From Actinomadura spongiicola (GTDB lineage: Bacteria > Actinomycetota > Actinomycetes > Streptosporangiales > Streptosporangiaceae), in contig NZ_QVNQ01000003.1 of the NCBI RefSeq assembly GCF_003432485.1, positions 806,001 to 870,000 of the forward strand: DNA of 64,000 bases. Direction: 5' to 3'. The notes below the pieces were generated by a model. It saw only the letters and a list, made by a program, of their open reading frames with translations. It was not told the DNA's origin and did not search any database. Shown here one piece after another: positions 53,859-63,156 of this stretch (within the stretch, counting starts at the first letter, position 1; the number at the start of each line of letters is the position of its first letter). The position numbers and the translations under genes are program-made.

Positions 53859-55031
53859 TCACCCGAAACCGGCGCGGCGGGCGCGTTCGACGACGGGGGC
53901 GAGCGCGTCGGCGAGCGCCTTGACGTCGTCCTCGGTGGAGGTGTGGCCGAGGGTGAAGCGCAGGGAGCCGCGGGCGTGCTCGGCGCCCATCGCCGTCAGG
54001 ACGTGGCTCGGCTGCGACACCCCGGCCGAGCACGCCGAGCCGGTGGAGCAGGCGATGCCGCGGGCGTCCAGCAGCATGAGCAGCGCGTCGCCCTCGCAGC
54101 CGGGGAAGGAGAAGTGCGCGTTGCCGGGGAGCCGGTCGGCGGGGTCGCCGTTCAGGACCGCGTCCGGCACGGCGGCGCGGACGGCGTCGATCAGCAGGTC
54201 GCGCAGCTCGGTGAGACGGCGCGCCTCGGCCTCGCGGCGGGCCGTCGTGGCCTGGACGGCGGCGGCGAACCCGGCGATGGCAGGGGTGTCGAGCGTTCCG
54301 GACCGGACGTCGCGTTCCTGGCCGCCACCGTGCAGCAGCGGCACCGGGTCGAGGAAGACGGGCTCCTTGGGCTTGGCCAGCAACAGTGCCCCGACACCGA
54401 TGGGACCGCCGATCTTGTGGCCGGTGACGGCCAGGGCCTGCGCACCGCTCGCCGCGAACGAGACGGGCAGCGCCCCAGCGGCCTGGACGGCGTCGGTGTG
54501 GAGGGGCACACCGCGCTCGCGGGCGACGGCGGCCAGTTCGGCGACCGGCTGGACGGTGCCGACCTCGTTGTTCGCCCACATCACCGTGACAAGGGCGACG
54601 TCCTCACCGGCGCCGAGCGCCTCCCGGAGAGCGTCGGGACGGACGCGTCCGGCGGAGTCGACGGGAATCCAGTCGACGCGGGCGCCCTCGTGGTCGGCGA
54701 GCCACCGCACGGCGTCCAGGACGGCGTGGTGCTCGACGGCGCCGGCCAGCACCCGGTCGCGGGCGCGATCGGCGGCGCGGCGGGCCCAGTAGAGGCCCTT
54801 GACGGCGAGGTTGTCGGCCTCGGTGCCGCCGGAGGTGAACACGACCTCGCTCGGACGGGCGTCGAACGCCTCCGCGATGACCTCGCGGGACTCCTCGACG
54901 ACGCGGCGGGCGCGGCGCCCGGCCGCGTGCAGGGACGACGGGTTCCCCAGCTCGCGCAGTTCGGCCGTCATCGCCTCGATGGCCTCGGGCAGCATCGGGG
55001 TGGTCGCCGCATGGTCGAGGTAGGTCACCAC
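53859..55031 (-). CDS. Cysteine desulfurase (NifS/IscS family)
   Basis: The 390-residue PLP enzyme has [15 protein letters not shown] at the start, the PLP lysine in [19 protein letters not shown] (about residue 205), the His in EHHAVLD, and the catalytic Cys in [21 protein letters not shown] (about 325). The loop length matches class I desulfurases. It supplies sulfur for Fe-S clusters or for MnmA, which is encoded nearby (the pairing CsdA/IscS-MnmA is common in actinobacteria). The start is GTG 55031 or GTG 55028; no strong binding site precedes either. Confidence 0.93.
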   Translation of the reverse strand: MVTYLDHAATTPMLPEAIEAMTAELRELGNPSSLHAAGRRARRVVEESREVIAEAFDARPSEVVFTSGGTEADNLAVKGLYWARRAADRARDRVLAGAVEHHAVLDAVRWLADHEGARVDWIPVDSAGRVRPDALREALGAGEDVALVTVMWANNEVGTVQPVAELAAVARERGVPLHTDAVQAAGALPVSFAASGAQALAVTGHKIGGPIGVGALLLAKPKEPVFLDPVPLLHGGGQERDVRSGTLDTPAIAGFAAAVQATTARREAEARRLTELRDLLIDAVRAAVPDAVLNGDPADRLPGNAHFSFPGCEGDALLMLLDARGIACSTGSACSAGVSQPSHVLTAMGAEHARGSLRFTLGHTSTEDDVKALADALAPVVERARRAGFG

Positions 55032-55109
55032 GCGGACAACAGTAGCCGCGCCGCTGATGTTCCCTCCGGGCACCCGGGCGATGGCGGTCGCCGCCCTTCG
55101 GGCTGGTGG

Positions 55110-55133
55110 ACTGTACCGTCCAGCCGGTACAGT
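55110..55133 (+). promoter_or_regulatory. TetR operator upstream of the TetR-MFS pair
   Basis: ACTGTACCG (55110-55118) and CGGTACAGT (55125-55133) form a perfect inverted repeat with 6-base spacer, ending 9 bases before the TetR ATG. This is the typical size and place of a TetR autoregulatory site. It may cover the start point of both genes. Confidence 0.8.
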
Positions 55134-55142
55134 AGGCGCGTC

Positions 55143-55676
55143 ATGAAGAGAGAAGCCCTTCTGGACGCCGCCGAGACCGTCCTCTTCGAGCAGGGAACGC
55201 GGGCGCTGACGCTCACCGCGGTCGCCGAGCAGGCCGGCGTCAGCAAGGGAGGGCTGCTCTACCACTTCCCCACGAAGGAGGCGCTGGTCCGAGCCATGGT
55301 GGCGAGGACCATCGACGAGTTCGACGACCTGGTCGCCTCCTACATCGACTCCTACGGGGACGGCACCCCGGACGCCTACACCCGCGCGTACGTCGACGCC
55401 ACGTTCGAGCTCCTGACCGGTGACGCCCGCACGCACCGGCGCTGGTCGGCCATCACGGCCGCCGCGGCCGACCCCGAGCAGGCGGCGCCGCTGAACGAGG
55501 CGATGCGGCGCTGGCACGGCCGTGACCCGGCGGAGGACACCGACCCCTGCACCGCGATGACCGTCCGGCTCGCGGTCGAGGGCCTCTGGGAGGTCATGAG
55601 CCACGATCCCGGGCTGTTCGACGAGGAGCAGCTCGCCGCGCTGCGACGGCGGCTCCTGGGGCTGCTGGACGGATGA
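55143..55676 (+). CDS. TetR-family transcriptional regulator
   Basis: The 177-residue protein has the TetR HTH at residues 1-47 ([20 protein letters not shown], then [23 protein letters not shown]). A helical ligand-binding domain (about 55-175) resembles the TetR_C_6 type. The ATG at 55143 directly follows the operator. It probably represses itself and the MFS gene 76 bases downstream. The inducer is unknown. Confidence 0.93.
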   Translation: MKREALLDAAETVLFEQGTRALTLTAVAEQAGVSKGGLLYHFPTKEALVRAMVARTIDEFDDLVASYIDSYGDGTPDAYTRAYVDATFELLTGDARTHRRWSAITAAAADPEQAAPLNEAMRRWHGRDPAEDTDPCTAMTVRLAVEGLWEVMSHDPGLFDEEQLAALRRRLLGLLDG

Positions 55677-55752
55677 CGCCGGGCGCCCCGCCCACCGCTC
55701 CGTACTTGGAGCGTTCCATGACGATCTCGCCGAGCCGAGAGAGAGGTGAACC

Positions 55753-56946
55753 ATGCTGCTTCGCGCCCGTTGGGGGACGTTCCTGACCTTCGCGCTGGCG
55801 GGCCTGCTGACCGGGGTGTGGGTGTCACGGATGCCCGCGCTGGTCGACAAGTTCGAGCTCAGCGAGGCCGAGGTCGGCATCGTCGTCCTCGTCTGGGGGC
55901 TCGGCGCGATCACCGCCATGCAGGCGCTGCGCGCCGTGATGTCCCGCGCCGGGAGCCGGGCCGCGCTGCGGGTCGCGCTGCCGCTGACGGCGCTCACCTA
56001 CTCGGCCGTCGCGCTCGCGCCCGGCTACGGCGTGCTGCTCGCCGCCGTCGTGCTGTTCGGCATGGCGTTCGGGATCACCGACATCGCGATGAACGCGCAG
56101 GGCACCGCCGTCGAGCGGGCGTACAAGCGGCCCGTGATGAGCGGTCTGCACGCCGGATGGTCCGTCGGCGCGATGAGCGGCGGCATCCTCGGCGTCGTGA
56201 CCGCGGCGGTCGGGCTCGGATTCACCGAGACGGTCCTCGCCGCCGCCGCGCTGACGCTCCCCGCCGGGCTCGCGCTCGGCCGCACCTACCTGCCCGACCC
56301 TCCGGCCGCCGCGTCCGCCGGGACGGGACGCCGGGCCCGCCGCATGCCGCCCGCGGTGTACCTGATCGGCGCCCTCTGCTTCATCGCGTTCATGACCGAG
56401 GGGTCGATCGCCGACTGGAGCGGGCTGCTGCTGCACGACGAGATGGACGCGAGCGAGGCCGTGGCCGCGGCCGGGCTCCCCATGTTCGAGGCGGCGATGC
56501 TGACCGGCCGGATCTTCGGCGACCGCGTCCGGGCCCATGTGGGCACCCGCAGGTTGCTGGCCGGGGCGGGCGTCGGCACCGCGCTCGGCATGACCGTCGT
56601 CGTGCTGTCGCCCGTGCCGGTCCTCGCCCTCGCCGGGTTCTTCGTCACGGGACTGATGGTCTGCACGGTCGTCCCGACGACGATGTCGCTGGCCGGGACC
56701 GCCGCGCCGGAGCGTCCGGGCGCGGCCGTCGCGCAGGTCAGCGCGATCGGCTACGGCGGGCTGCTGCTCGGCCCGGTCGTGGTCGGGTTCCTGTCGGACG
56801 CCACGTCGCTGCGGCTGGGGGTGGGCACGGTCGTCGTCCTGGCGCTGCTCATCGCCGCCGGTGCCCGGTTCGTCCCGGTGGACGGGGCGGTCGACGCCAC
56901 GCCCGTCGACGTGACCGACCCCGGCCCCGAACCCGTCGCCGCCTGA
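55753..56946 (+). CDS. MFS transporter
   Basis: The 397-residue protein has 12 predicted helices in two halves. It has short motifs near the first cytoplasmic loop and an acidic residue in the first helix pair, as in the YbjJ-like MFS branch. It opens [20 protein letters not shown] and has [23 protein letters not shown] in the centre. It follows TetR in the same direction; the two form a regulator-efflux pair. A GAGAGGTG site precedes the ATG. Substrate unknown. Confidence 0.92.
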   Translation: MLLRARWGTFLTFALAGLLTGVWVSRMPALVDKFELSEAEVGIVVLVWGLGAITAMQALRAVMSRAGSRAALRVALPLTALTYSAVALAPGYGVLLAAVVLFGMAFGITDIAMNAQGTAVERAYKRPVMSGLHAGWSVGAMSGGILGVVTAAVGLGFTETVLAAAALTLPAGLALGRTYLPDPPAAASAGTGRRARRMPPAVYLIGALCFIAFMTEGSIADWSGLLLHDEMDASEAVAAAGLPMFEAAMLTGRIFGDRVRAHVGTRRLLAGAGVGTALGMTVVVLSPVPVLALAGFFVTGLMVCTVVPTTMSLAGTAAPERPGAAVAQVSAIGYGGLLLGPVVVGFLSDATSLRLGVGTVVVLALLIAAGARFVPVDGAVDATPVDVTDPGPEPVAA

Positions 56947-56986
56947 GCGGGCCGGCGGCGGGTCCCGGCCGGGGTCCGCCCGCCGG

Positions 56987-57937
56987 TCACCTCCGCTTGG
57001 CGATCTCCTCGGTGAGCTGCGGCGCGACCTGGAACAGGTCGCCCACGACACCGAAGTCGACGAGCTCGAAGATCGGCGCCTCGGGGTCCTTGTTGATGGC
57101 GACGATGGTCTTCGACGTCTGCATCCCGGCCCGGTGCTGGATGGCGCCGGAGATGCCGACCGCGATGTACAGCTGCGGCGACACGGTCTTGCCGGTCTGG
57201 CCGACCTGGAACGTGTGCGGGTACCAGCCGGCGTCGGTCGCGGCGCGGGACGCGCCGACGGCGCCGCCGAGCGAGTCGGCCAGGCCCTCGATGATCGAGA
57301 AGTTCTCCGCCCCGCCGACACCGCGCCCGCCGGACACGACGATCGCGGCCTCGGTCAGGTCCGGGCGCTCGCCCTTCTCCTGCACGACCTTCTCCACGAC
57401 CTTCGCGGCCCGGTCGGCGTCCGCCAGCTCGACGGTCACCGCCTCCTCCGCCGGGGTCGCCGGAGCGGGCTCGGGGGTCACCGAGTTGGGCCGGACGGCG
57501 ATGATCGGCGTGCCGGTCCGCACGCGGGCGTGCGCGATGACGCCGCCGCCGAAGACGGAGTGCTCGGCGACGAAGCCGTCGGTGACGTCCACGACGTCGG
57601 TGAGCACGCCGGAGCCCGTCCGGACGGCGAGCCGCCCGGCGATCTCCTTGCCCTCGCCGGTCGCGGGTACCAGCACCGCGGCCGGGGACCGGTCGTTCAC
57701 GAGCTTCGCGAGGAGCGCGGCCTTCGGCGCGACGACATAGGACGTCAGCTCCGGGTCGTCGGCGACGTAGACCTTGCCGGCGCCGTACTCGCCGAGCCTG
57801 TCCCTGGCGCCCTCGAAACCGGGGCCGACCCACACCGCCGCGGCCTCGCCGAGCCTGTTCGCCAGCGTCAGCAGTTCGAGCGTGACCTTCTTGACCTCAC
57901 CGTCGACATGGTCGACGAGGACGAGAATCTCCGCCAT
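56987..57937 (-). CDS. etfA: Electron transfer flavoprotein subunit alpha
   Basis: The 316-residue subunit has the FAD-binding C-terminal half with GGRGVGGAENF, then AAVGASRAATDAGW-like segment, GQTGKTVSPQLYIAVGISGAIQH and the final DFGVVGDLFQVAP. The N-terminal domain is the adenine nucleotide hydrolase-type fold shared with EtfB. ETF passes electrons from acyl-CoA dehydrogenases to a quinone oxidoreductase. It is 23 bases after the etfB stop, in one operon with it. Confidence 0.96.
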   Translation of the reverse strand: MAEILVLVDHVDGEVKKVTLELLTLANRLGEAAAVWVGPGFEGARDRLGEYGAGKVYVADDPELTSYVVAPKAALLAKLVNDRSPAAVLVPATGEGKEIAGRLAVRTGSGVLTDVVDVTDGFVAEHSVFGGGVIAHARVRTGTPIIAVRPNSVTPEPAPATPAEEAVTVELADADRAAKVVEKVVQEKGERPDLTEAAIVVSGGRGVGGAENFSIIEGLADSLGGAVGASRAATDAGWYPHTFQVGQTGKTVSPQLYIAVGISGAIQHRAGMQTSKTIVAINKDPEAPIFELVDFGVVGDLFQVAPQLTEEIAKRR

Positions 57938-57960
57938 GGTTCGCTAATCCCCTTCCCCGG

Positions 57961-58740
57961 TCAGACGAACTTCTTCGCGGCGAGGAACTCGGCGATCTTC
58001 GCGCCGCCGTCGCCCTCGTCGGTGACGATCTGGCCCTTCTCCCGCGGCGGCGCCTCGGCGAAGTCGACCACCTCGGTGGCCGCGTGCGCCAGGCCCACCC
58101 GCGCCGCCTCGATGCCCGCGTCGGCGAGGCCGAGCGTCTCCACCGGCTTCTTCTTGGCCGCCATGATCCCCTTGAACGAGGGGTAGCGCGGCTCGTTGAT
58201 CTTCTCGACGACGCTGACGACCGCGGGCAGGGTCGCCTCCACGCGGTCGAAGCCGTAGTCGGTCTGCCGCTGCGCCTTGATGGACGTCCCGTCGATCTCG
58301 ATCTTGTTGGCGAGGGACAGCTGCGCGACGCCGAGCCGCTCGGCGAGCATCGCGGCGAGCAGCCCGGTCCGCGCGTCGGTGGACTCCGAGCCGAGGATCA
58401 CCAGGTCGAACCCGGTGCGGCCGAGGACCTGCTGGATCGCGTAGGACGTCTGGAGCGCGTCGGAACCGGCGAGGCCGTCGTCGACGAGGTGGACGGCCTT
58501 GTCGGCGCCCATGGCCAGGGCCTTGCGGATGGAGTCGGTGGCCTTGTCCGGCCCCATGGTCAGGACGGTCACCTCACCGTCGTGGGCCTCCTTGACCCGC
58601 AGCGCCTCCTCGATCGCGTACTCGTCGAGTTCGTTGATGACGCCGTCGGCGGCGGCACGGTCCAGCGTGCCGTCATCGGACTTCAGCTTGCGCGGGCTCT
58701 CCGTGTCGGGAACCTGCTTCACCAGGACGACGATGTTCAT
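57961..58740 (-). CDS. etfB: Electron transfer flavoprotein subunit beta
   Basis: The 259-residue subunit begins MNIVVLVKQVPDTESPRKL and contains AVHLVDDGLAGSDALQTSYAIQQV and GSESTDARTGLLAAMLAERLG, the AMP/FAD-binding segments of EtfB. A conserved LANKIEI follows. It forms the FAD-containing heterodimer with EtfA. No acyl-CoA dehydrogenase or ETF-QO gene is seen in the window. Confidence 0.96.
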   Translation of the reverse strand: MNIVVLVKQVPDTESPRKLKSDDGTLDRAAADGVINELDEYAIEEALRVKEAHDGEVTVLTMGPDKATDSIRKALAMGADKAVHLVDDGLAGSDALQTSYAIQQVLGRTGFDLVILGSESTDARTGLLAAMLAERLGVAQLSLANKIEIDGTSIKAQRQTDYGFDRVEATLPAVVSVVEKINEPRYPSFKGIMAAKKKPVETLGLADAGIEAARVGLAHAATEVVDFAEAPPREKGQIVTDEGDGGAKIAEFLAAKKFV

Positions 58741-58900
58741 GGTGGGTGGCCGACCTCCCCTGCACTCCGTTGGCCGCTGAGGTCAGCGGCGGACTTCGAT
58801 GTCACAGCCTGCCAAACACCCGAATGGGCTTCGGAACCGGGTCCCGACTTCGGCTGCGCACCCCTAGGTTACTCGCGGGTAGCGGCGTGGGTGACATTCC

Positions 58901-60262
58901 TCAGAAGCGGTTGACGCCCGTCTGCCACCGGTCCATCGTGCTCTCCAGCGAACTCTGGAGCCCGTACATGGGCGAGAAGCTCGGCGTCAGCGTCAGCGCG
59001 CCGACCACCGCCGCCAGCGCCAGCACACCGAGGACCACTCCCGCGGTCGCGATGCCCCTCGGCCGCCGCGCGACGGACACGAACATCCGCTCCAGCTGCC
59101 GTCGCGGGCCGCTGACGCCCGGCGCCGTCCACAGCACCGCCGCCCCGGCCCCGGCGCCGAACGCGCAGGCGCTGAGCGAGTCGATCTCGCCGCCGACCGC
59201 GGACACCGCGACGAGCCCGAGCGGCACCGCGACCGTGAACGCCGCCGCGTACGGGACGGTCAGCAGCGTCCGGCCGAAGGCCCACGCCCAGCCGCGCGCC
59301 GTCGTCCCCGCGACCCGCAACAGCGTCACCGCGCCCAGCGACACCGCCAGACCCACGATCGGCGCCATGATCACGACACTGACCGCGATGACCACGACCA
59401 TGGCCGCGAGCAGCCGCGCCCAGCCGCGCGCCACGGCCAGCCCGTGCGCGTTCGCCGCCGACGCGGAGCCGGGCGCGGCCGAGGTGGCGACGGGGGCGGC
59501 GGGTGGCACAGCGGCCTGAGGAGCGCGCGGCGCTGGCGGAGCCGCCGGCGCGGGACGCGACTGTGTGGGAGGAGGCGGTATGGGAGGAGGCGGTGTGGGA
59601 CGCGGTGGGGCGGGCGATTCGGGCAGGGGCAGCCGGGACGTCGCCTCCGCCAGTTCGGTCGCCGAGGGGCGGGCGCCGGGGTCGGGGTGGCAGGCCGCGG
59701 CGACCAGCGGGCGCAGCGGGCCGGGCAGGGCGTCGGCGACCACCTCGCCGGCTCCGGTGGCGGCGAACGCCACGGTGGCGGCCCAGGCCCGGACGTCCCC
59801 GGCGGCGTCGGCGGCGGTCAGCCCGAAGTCGACGACGATGGGAGCGCCGTCGACGACCAGGACCGTCGCGGGGCCGAGGTCACCGTGCGCGAGGCCGGCC
59901 CGGTGGATGGCGGCGAGCGCCTTGGCCAGCCCGAACGCCATGCGGCGCAGCGCGTCGCCCGACATCGGGCCGTGCTCGGCCACCGTCTCCGCCAGCGGCC
60001 GCCCCGGCACGAACCGGGACACGACATAGGGCGGGGACGCGGCGGCGCCGTCCAGGACGTCCACCACATAGGGGCTGAGCACCGCGCGCATCCGGGCGAT
60101 GTCGGGCACCGCGCCCGGCGCGAGCAGCCTGATCGCCACGTCGCGACCATCGGGTCCGGTGGCCCGATGGACGGCTCCGGAGCCCGTGCCGTCGCCGCCG
60201 CCCAGCCTGGACAGCAGCCGGTACTGACCGATGTGCGCCTGCCGGTCGATGTCGCCGCTCAT
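58901..60262 (-). CDS. Membrane Ser/Thr pseudokinase (kinase fold lacking catalytic residues)
   Basis: The 453-residue protein has a kinase-like domain (about 10-215), a Pro-rich linker (about 220-265) and five or so C-terminal membrane helices. The VAIK lysine is Arg (VAIRLL, residue 45), the Gly-rich loop is broken, the catalytic loop is HGDLGPATV (HRD Arg, Lys and Asn all lost), while DFG (145-147) is kept. Phosphotransfer is unlikely. The membrane segment resembles that of the next kinase, including PRRQLERMF versus PRRQLARIW, which suggests duplication. It may regulate that kinase. Start ATG 60262. Confidence 0.85.
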   Translation of the reverse strand: MSGDIDRQAHIGQYRLLSRLGGGDGTGSGAVHRATGPDGRDVAIRLLAPGAVPDIARMRAVLSPYVVDVLDGAAASPPYVVSRFVPGRPLAETVAEHGPMSGDALRRMAFGLAKALAAIHRAGLAHGDLGPATVLVVDGAPIVVDFGLTAADAAGDVRAWAATVAFAATGAGEVVADALPGPLRPLVAAACHPDPGARPSATELAEATSRLPLPESPAPPRPTPPPPIPPPPTQSRPAPAAPPAPRAPQAAVPPAAPVATSAAPGSASAANAHGLAVARGWARLLAAMVVVIAVSVVIMAPIVGLAVSLGAVTLLRVAGTTARGWAWAFGRTLLTVPYAAAFTVAVPLGLVAVSAVGGEIDSLSACAFGAGAGAAVLWTAPGVSGPRRQLERMFVSVARRPRGIATAGVVLGVLALAAVVGALTLTPSFSPMYGLQSSLESTMDRWQTGVNRF

Positions 60263-60311
60263 ATGGCACGCCACCCTACCGATCGGAGGCGCCGCGGAGA
60301 GCCGCGTCCGC

Positions 60312-62225
60312 TCACATGCCCGGCACGTTGGACACGAGGTCGCGGACGTCGGCGCGCAGCGCCTCCAGGTCTCGGCTCATCCCGTCCAGCGGGGCGGTGT
60401 CGGGCGGTCGCTCCTGTGCCATCACGACCAGCACGGCGGCGAGCACCCCGACGACCAGCGCGCCCGCCACGGCCGCGCCCGAACGCGGGAACACCGCGCC
60501 CCAGATCCGGGCGAGCTGCCGCCGGGGAGCGCCGCTGCCGGGCGCGAGGCAGAGCAGTCCGATCACCGCCATGGCGGAGTAGGCGATGGCGTTCGAGGCG
60601 GTCATGCCGGCGGCGGCGAAGATCAGAACGCCGAGAATGATCAGCCCGGCGATCACGCTCAGCGAGGTCCACAGGACGGTGGCCATCAGGGCGCCCGGCA
60701 GGTGCAGCGGCGTCCGGAACGCGGCCGCCACGGCGTCACCGGTGCGCGGGCCCCGCCGGGTCTGCCGTCCCTCCATGCCCTTGGCGGCCTTGTCGCCCAT
60801 CCGCAGGACGAGCACCCCGGCGATGGTGACGCCGACCGCGAACAGCGGCGCGATGTCGGCGAAGCCGAGCAGCGCGACCAGGACGAGGAAGCTGATCAGC
60901 CGGTACCAGCCGTAGGGCTTGCGACGGTCGCGTTCGGCGCGGGCGCGGGCGGCCACGTCGGCGCGCGCCCGGTCGGCGCGCTCAAGCTCGCCGCCGCGGG
61001 GACCCTCCGGTTCGGGCGGACGGCGCTGCAACGCGCCGCCCCGGCGCGGCTGGTCCTGCGGCTGGTTCGGTGGCGGCCCGTACTGCCGCGGGTCGTAGTA
61101 CGGCGCGGGCCCCGGCGGCGGGACGGGCGGCGGCGCGGCCGGAGGGAGCTGCCCGACGAAGTCCTTCGGCTGTGCCGGGGCGGGCGCCGGCGCGGGCGGC
61201 GGAGGAGGACCTGGCGCCGGGATCGCGGTGGTCCCCGGCGTGCTCGACCGCGGCGGCGCGTCCTGCGGAGACGGCGCGGGCAGCGGCATGGAGAAGTTCC
61301 TGGAGTGGTCGGGCGCCGTCTCCTCGACCGGCGGGACCGTACCGGCCGACCGGGACCCGGTCGACCGGGAGGCGGACGACGGGTAGTGCCGGTCGACCAT
61401 GGTCTGGTCGGTGATGGTGGCTTCGAGGTGGATGCGGCGGGTGAGCTGCACCAGCTTGACCGCGGTGGGACGTTCGGCCGGGTGCCGCGCCATCGCCGAC
61501 CGCAGCACGGGCAGCAGCGCGTCGGGCACGCCGTCCAGGTCGGGCGTGCCCTGCATGATCTTGTAGAAGATCGACTCGAAGGTGCCGGAGCCGAACGGCG
61601 GGCGGCCGGTCGCGGCGTAGGCGACCGTCCCGGCCCAGGCGTGCACGTCCGAGGGCGGGCCCGCGTCCTCGCCCTCGATGAGCTCGGGGGCCAGGTAGCC
61701 GGGCGTGCCGATGACCATGCCGGTGGCGGTGAGCCGGGTCGCGTCGGCGGCCTGCGCGATACCGAAGTCGATCACGATGGGCTCGCCGTCCACGAGCATG
61801 ACGTTGCCGGGTTTGAGGTCCCGGTGCACGATCCCGGCGCCGTGGATCGCCGACAGCGCGGTGCCCAGCCCGACCGCGAGCCGCTGGAGGCCCGGCCCGT
61901 AGATCGGCCCCGCCTCTTCGACGATCTCCTCCAGCGTCCGGCCGGGCACGTACTGGGTGACGATGTAGGGCTGGTCGGCGGTCACGTCGGCGTCGAGGAT
62001 CTCCGCGACGTGCGGGCTGTGCACCCGGCGCATCGAGTCGACCTCGCGGGCCAGCCGGCGACGCGCCGTGGCGTCGCCCGCGACCGCGGGCCGCAGCACC
62101 TTGATGGCCACGTTGCGCCCCTCGGGGTCGGCGCCGAGGTAGACGACGCCCATTCCCCCTTCTCCCAGGGTCTGGAGCACGCTGTAGTGGCCGATTCGGT
62201 CCCCGGACGTGACAGCTCCCCTCAT
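60312..62225 (-). CDS. Membrane Ser/Thr protein kinase (PknA/B-like) with proline-rich linker
   Basis: The 637-residue protein has an active-looking N-terminal kinase domain: GEGGMGVVYLG loop, Lys42 in VAIKVL, Glu61, HRDLKPGN (134-141) and DFG (153-155), with GTPGYLAPE. A Pro/Gln-rich linker of about 150 residues follows (about 290-430), then a charged coiled segment and about five membrane helices, ending in a short extracellular tail. It lies 49 bases upstream of the pseudokinase gene start and 64 bases after kinase 3. It has no PASTA repeats. Start ATG 62225. Confidence 0.92.
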   Translation of the reverse strand: MRGAVTSGDRIGHYSVLQTLGEGGMGVVYLGADPEGRNVAIKVLRPAVAGDATARRRLAREVDSMRRVHSPHVAEILDADVTADQPYIVTQYVPGRTLEEIVEEAGPIYGPGLQRLAVGLGTALSAIHGAGIVHRDLKPGNVMLVDGEPIVIDFGIAQAADATRLTATGMVIGTPGYLAPELIEGEDAGPPSDVHAWAGTVAYAATGRPPFGSGTFESIFYKIMQGTPDLDGVPDALLPVLRSAMARHPAERPTAVKLVQLTRRIHLEATITDQTMVDRHYPSSASRSTGSRSAGTVPPVEETAPDHSRNFSMPLPAPSPQDAPPRSSTPGTTAIPAPGPPPPPAPAPAPAQPKDFVGQLPPAAPPPVPPPGPAPYYDPRQYGPPPNQPQDQPRRGGALQRRPPEPEGPRGGELERADRARADVAARARAERDRRKPYGWYRLISFLVLVALLGFADIAPLFAVGVTIAGVLVLRMGDKAAKGMEGRQTRRGPRTGDAVAAAFRTPLHLPGALMATVLWTSLSVIAGLIILGVLIFAAAGMTASNAIAYSAMAVIGLLCLAPGSGAPRRQLARIWGAVFPRSGAAVAGALVVGVLAAVLVVMAQERPPDTAPLDGMSRDLEALRADVRDLVSNVPGM

Positions 62226-62289
62226 CGTTTCCGAAACCCTACCCCCGTCGATCGTCCTCGAAGTTCTCCGCATTGTCAGGCCGCCATCG

Positions 62290-63114
62290 TCAGGCCGCCG
62301 TCACACCGGCGCGGCCGATCGCGGTGCCGTCGCATGCCGCGAGCGCCCCGGCGAGCCAGCGGGCCGTCGGCCGGTTCGCCGGGTCGCGGTCGAACGCCCT
62401 CCGCAGCAGCGGGGCCAGCGGCTCCGGCACGCCGTCGAGGTCGGCCTGGCCGCGGAGGATCCGGAAGCACACGCCGTGCAGCGAGCCGCGCCCGAAAGGA
62501 GGACGTCCCGTCGCGGCGAACGCGACGGTCGCCGCCCACGAGAACACGTCCGAGGCGGGGGTGGCGCGTCCGCCCTCGATCAGTTCGGGCGCCAGGTAGG
62601 CGGGCGTCCCCACGACCATCCCGCGCCTGGTGAGCTGCGGGGCGCCGGTCTCGTGCGCGATGCCGAAGTCGATCAGCGTCGGCCGGTCGCCCATCACGAT
62701 CACGTTGCCGGGCGCGACGTCCCGGTGCAGGACGCCCGCGTCGTGGACGTCCCCGAGCGCGAGCGCCAGCCGCCGCGCGAACCGGGAGAGCCGGTCACGG
62801 CGCAGCGGCCCGTACGCCGGGACCAGATCGCCGAGCGGGCAGCCCGGGACGTACTGCATGACCACATACGGCCGGTCCGCCGTGATGGCCCCGTCCACCA
62901 GGCGCGCGACGTACCTGCTGCGGACGCGCGACTGCGCGGACATCTCGCGGGCCAACCGGCTGATCGCCTCCGGCTCCCCCGCCACCTCGGGGGCGAGTCG
63001 CTTCACCGCGACCTCGCGGCCGCCGGGGTCCATCGCCAGGTACACCATCGCGGTGCTCCCCCGGCCGATCTCCCCCAGCAACCGATACGCCCCCAGTCGC
63101 CGATCATTCCCCAT
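62290..63114 (-). CDS. Soluble Ser/Thr protein kinase
   Basis: The 274-residue protein is just the kinase domain: GRGSTAMVYLA loop, Lys38 in VAVKRL, Glu57, catalytic loop HRDVAPGNV (Asp132 kept, Lys134 replaced by Ala), DFG (149-151) and GTPAYLAPE. Most catalytic residues are intact, so it may be active although the catalytic-loop Lys is missing. It shares the context of the two membrane kinases and may phosphorylate them. The ATG at 63114 gives MGNDRRLGAYRLLGEIGRG. Confidence 0.9.
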   Translation of the reverse strand: MGNDRRLGAYRLLGEIGRGSTAMVYLAMDPGGREVAVKRLAPEVAGEPEAISRLAREMSAQSRVRSRYVARLVDGAITADRPYVVMQYVPGCPLGDLVPAYGPLRRDRLSRFARRLALALGDVHDAGVLHRDVAPGNVIVMGDRPTLIDFGIAHETGAPQLTRRGMVVGTPAYLAPELIEGGRATPASDVFSWAATVAFAATGRPPFGRGSLHGVCFRILRGQADLDGVPEPLAPLLRRAFDRDPANRPTARWLAGALAACDGTAIGRAGVTAA

Positions 63115-63156
63115 AACCCTTTTGACGCCATAAAACGGGCACTCGTTCCCGGCGCT

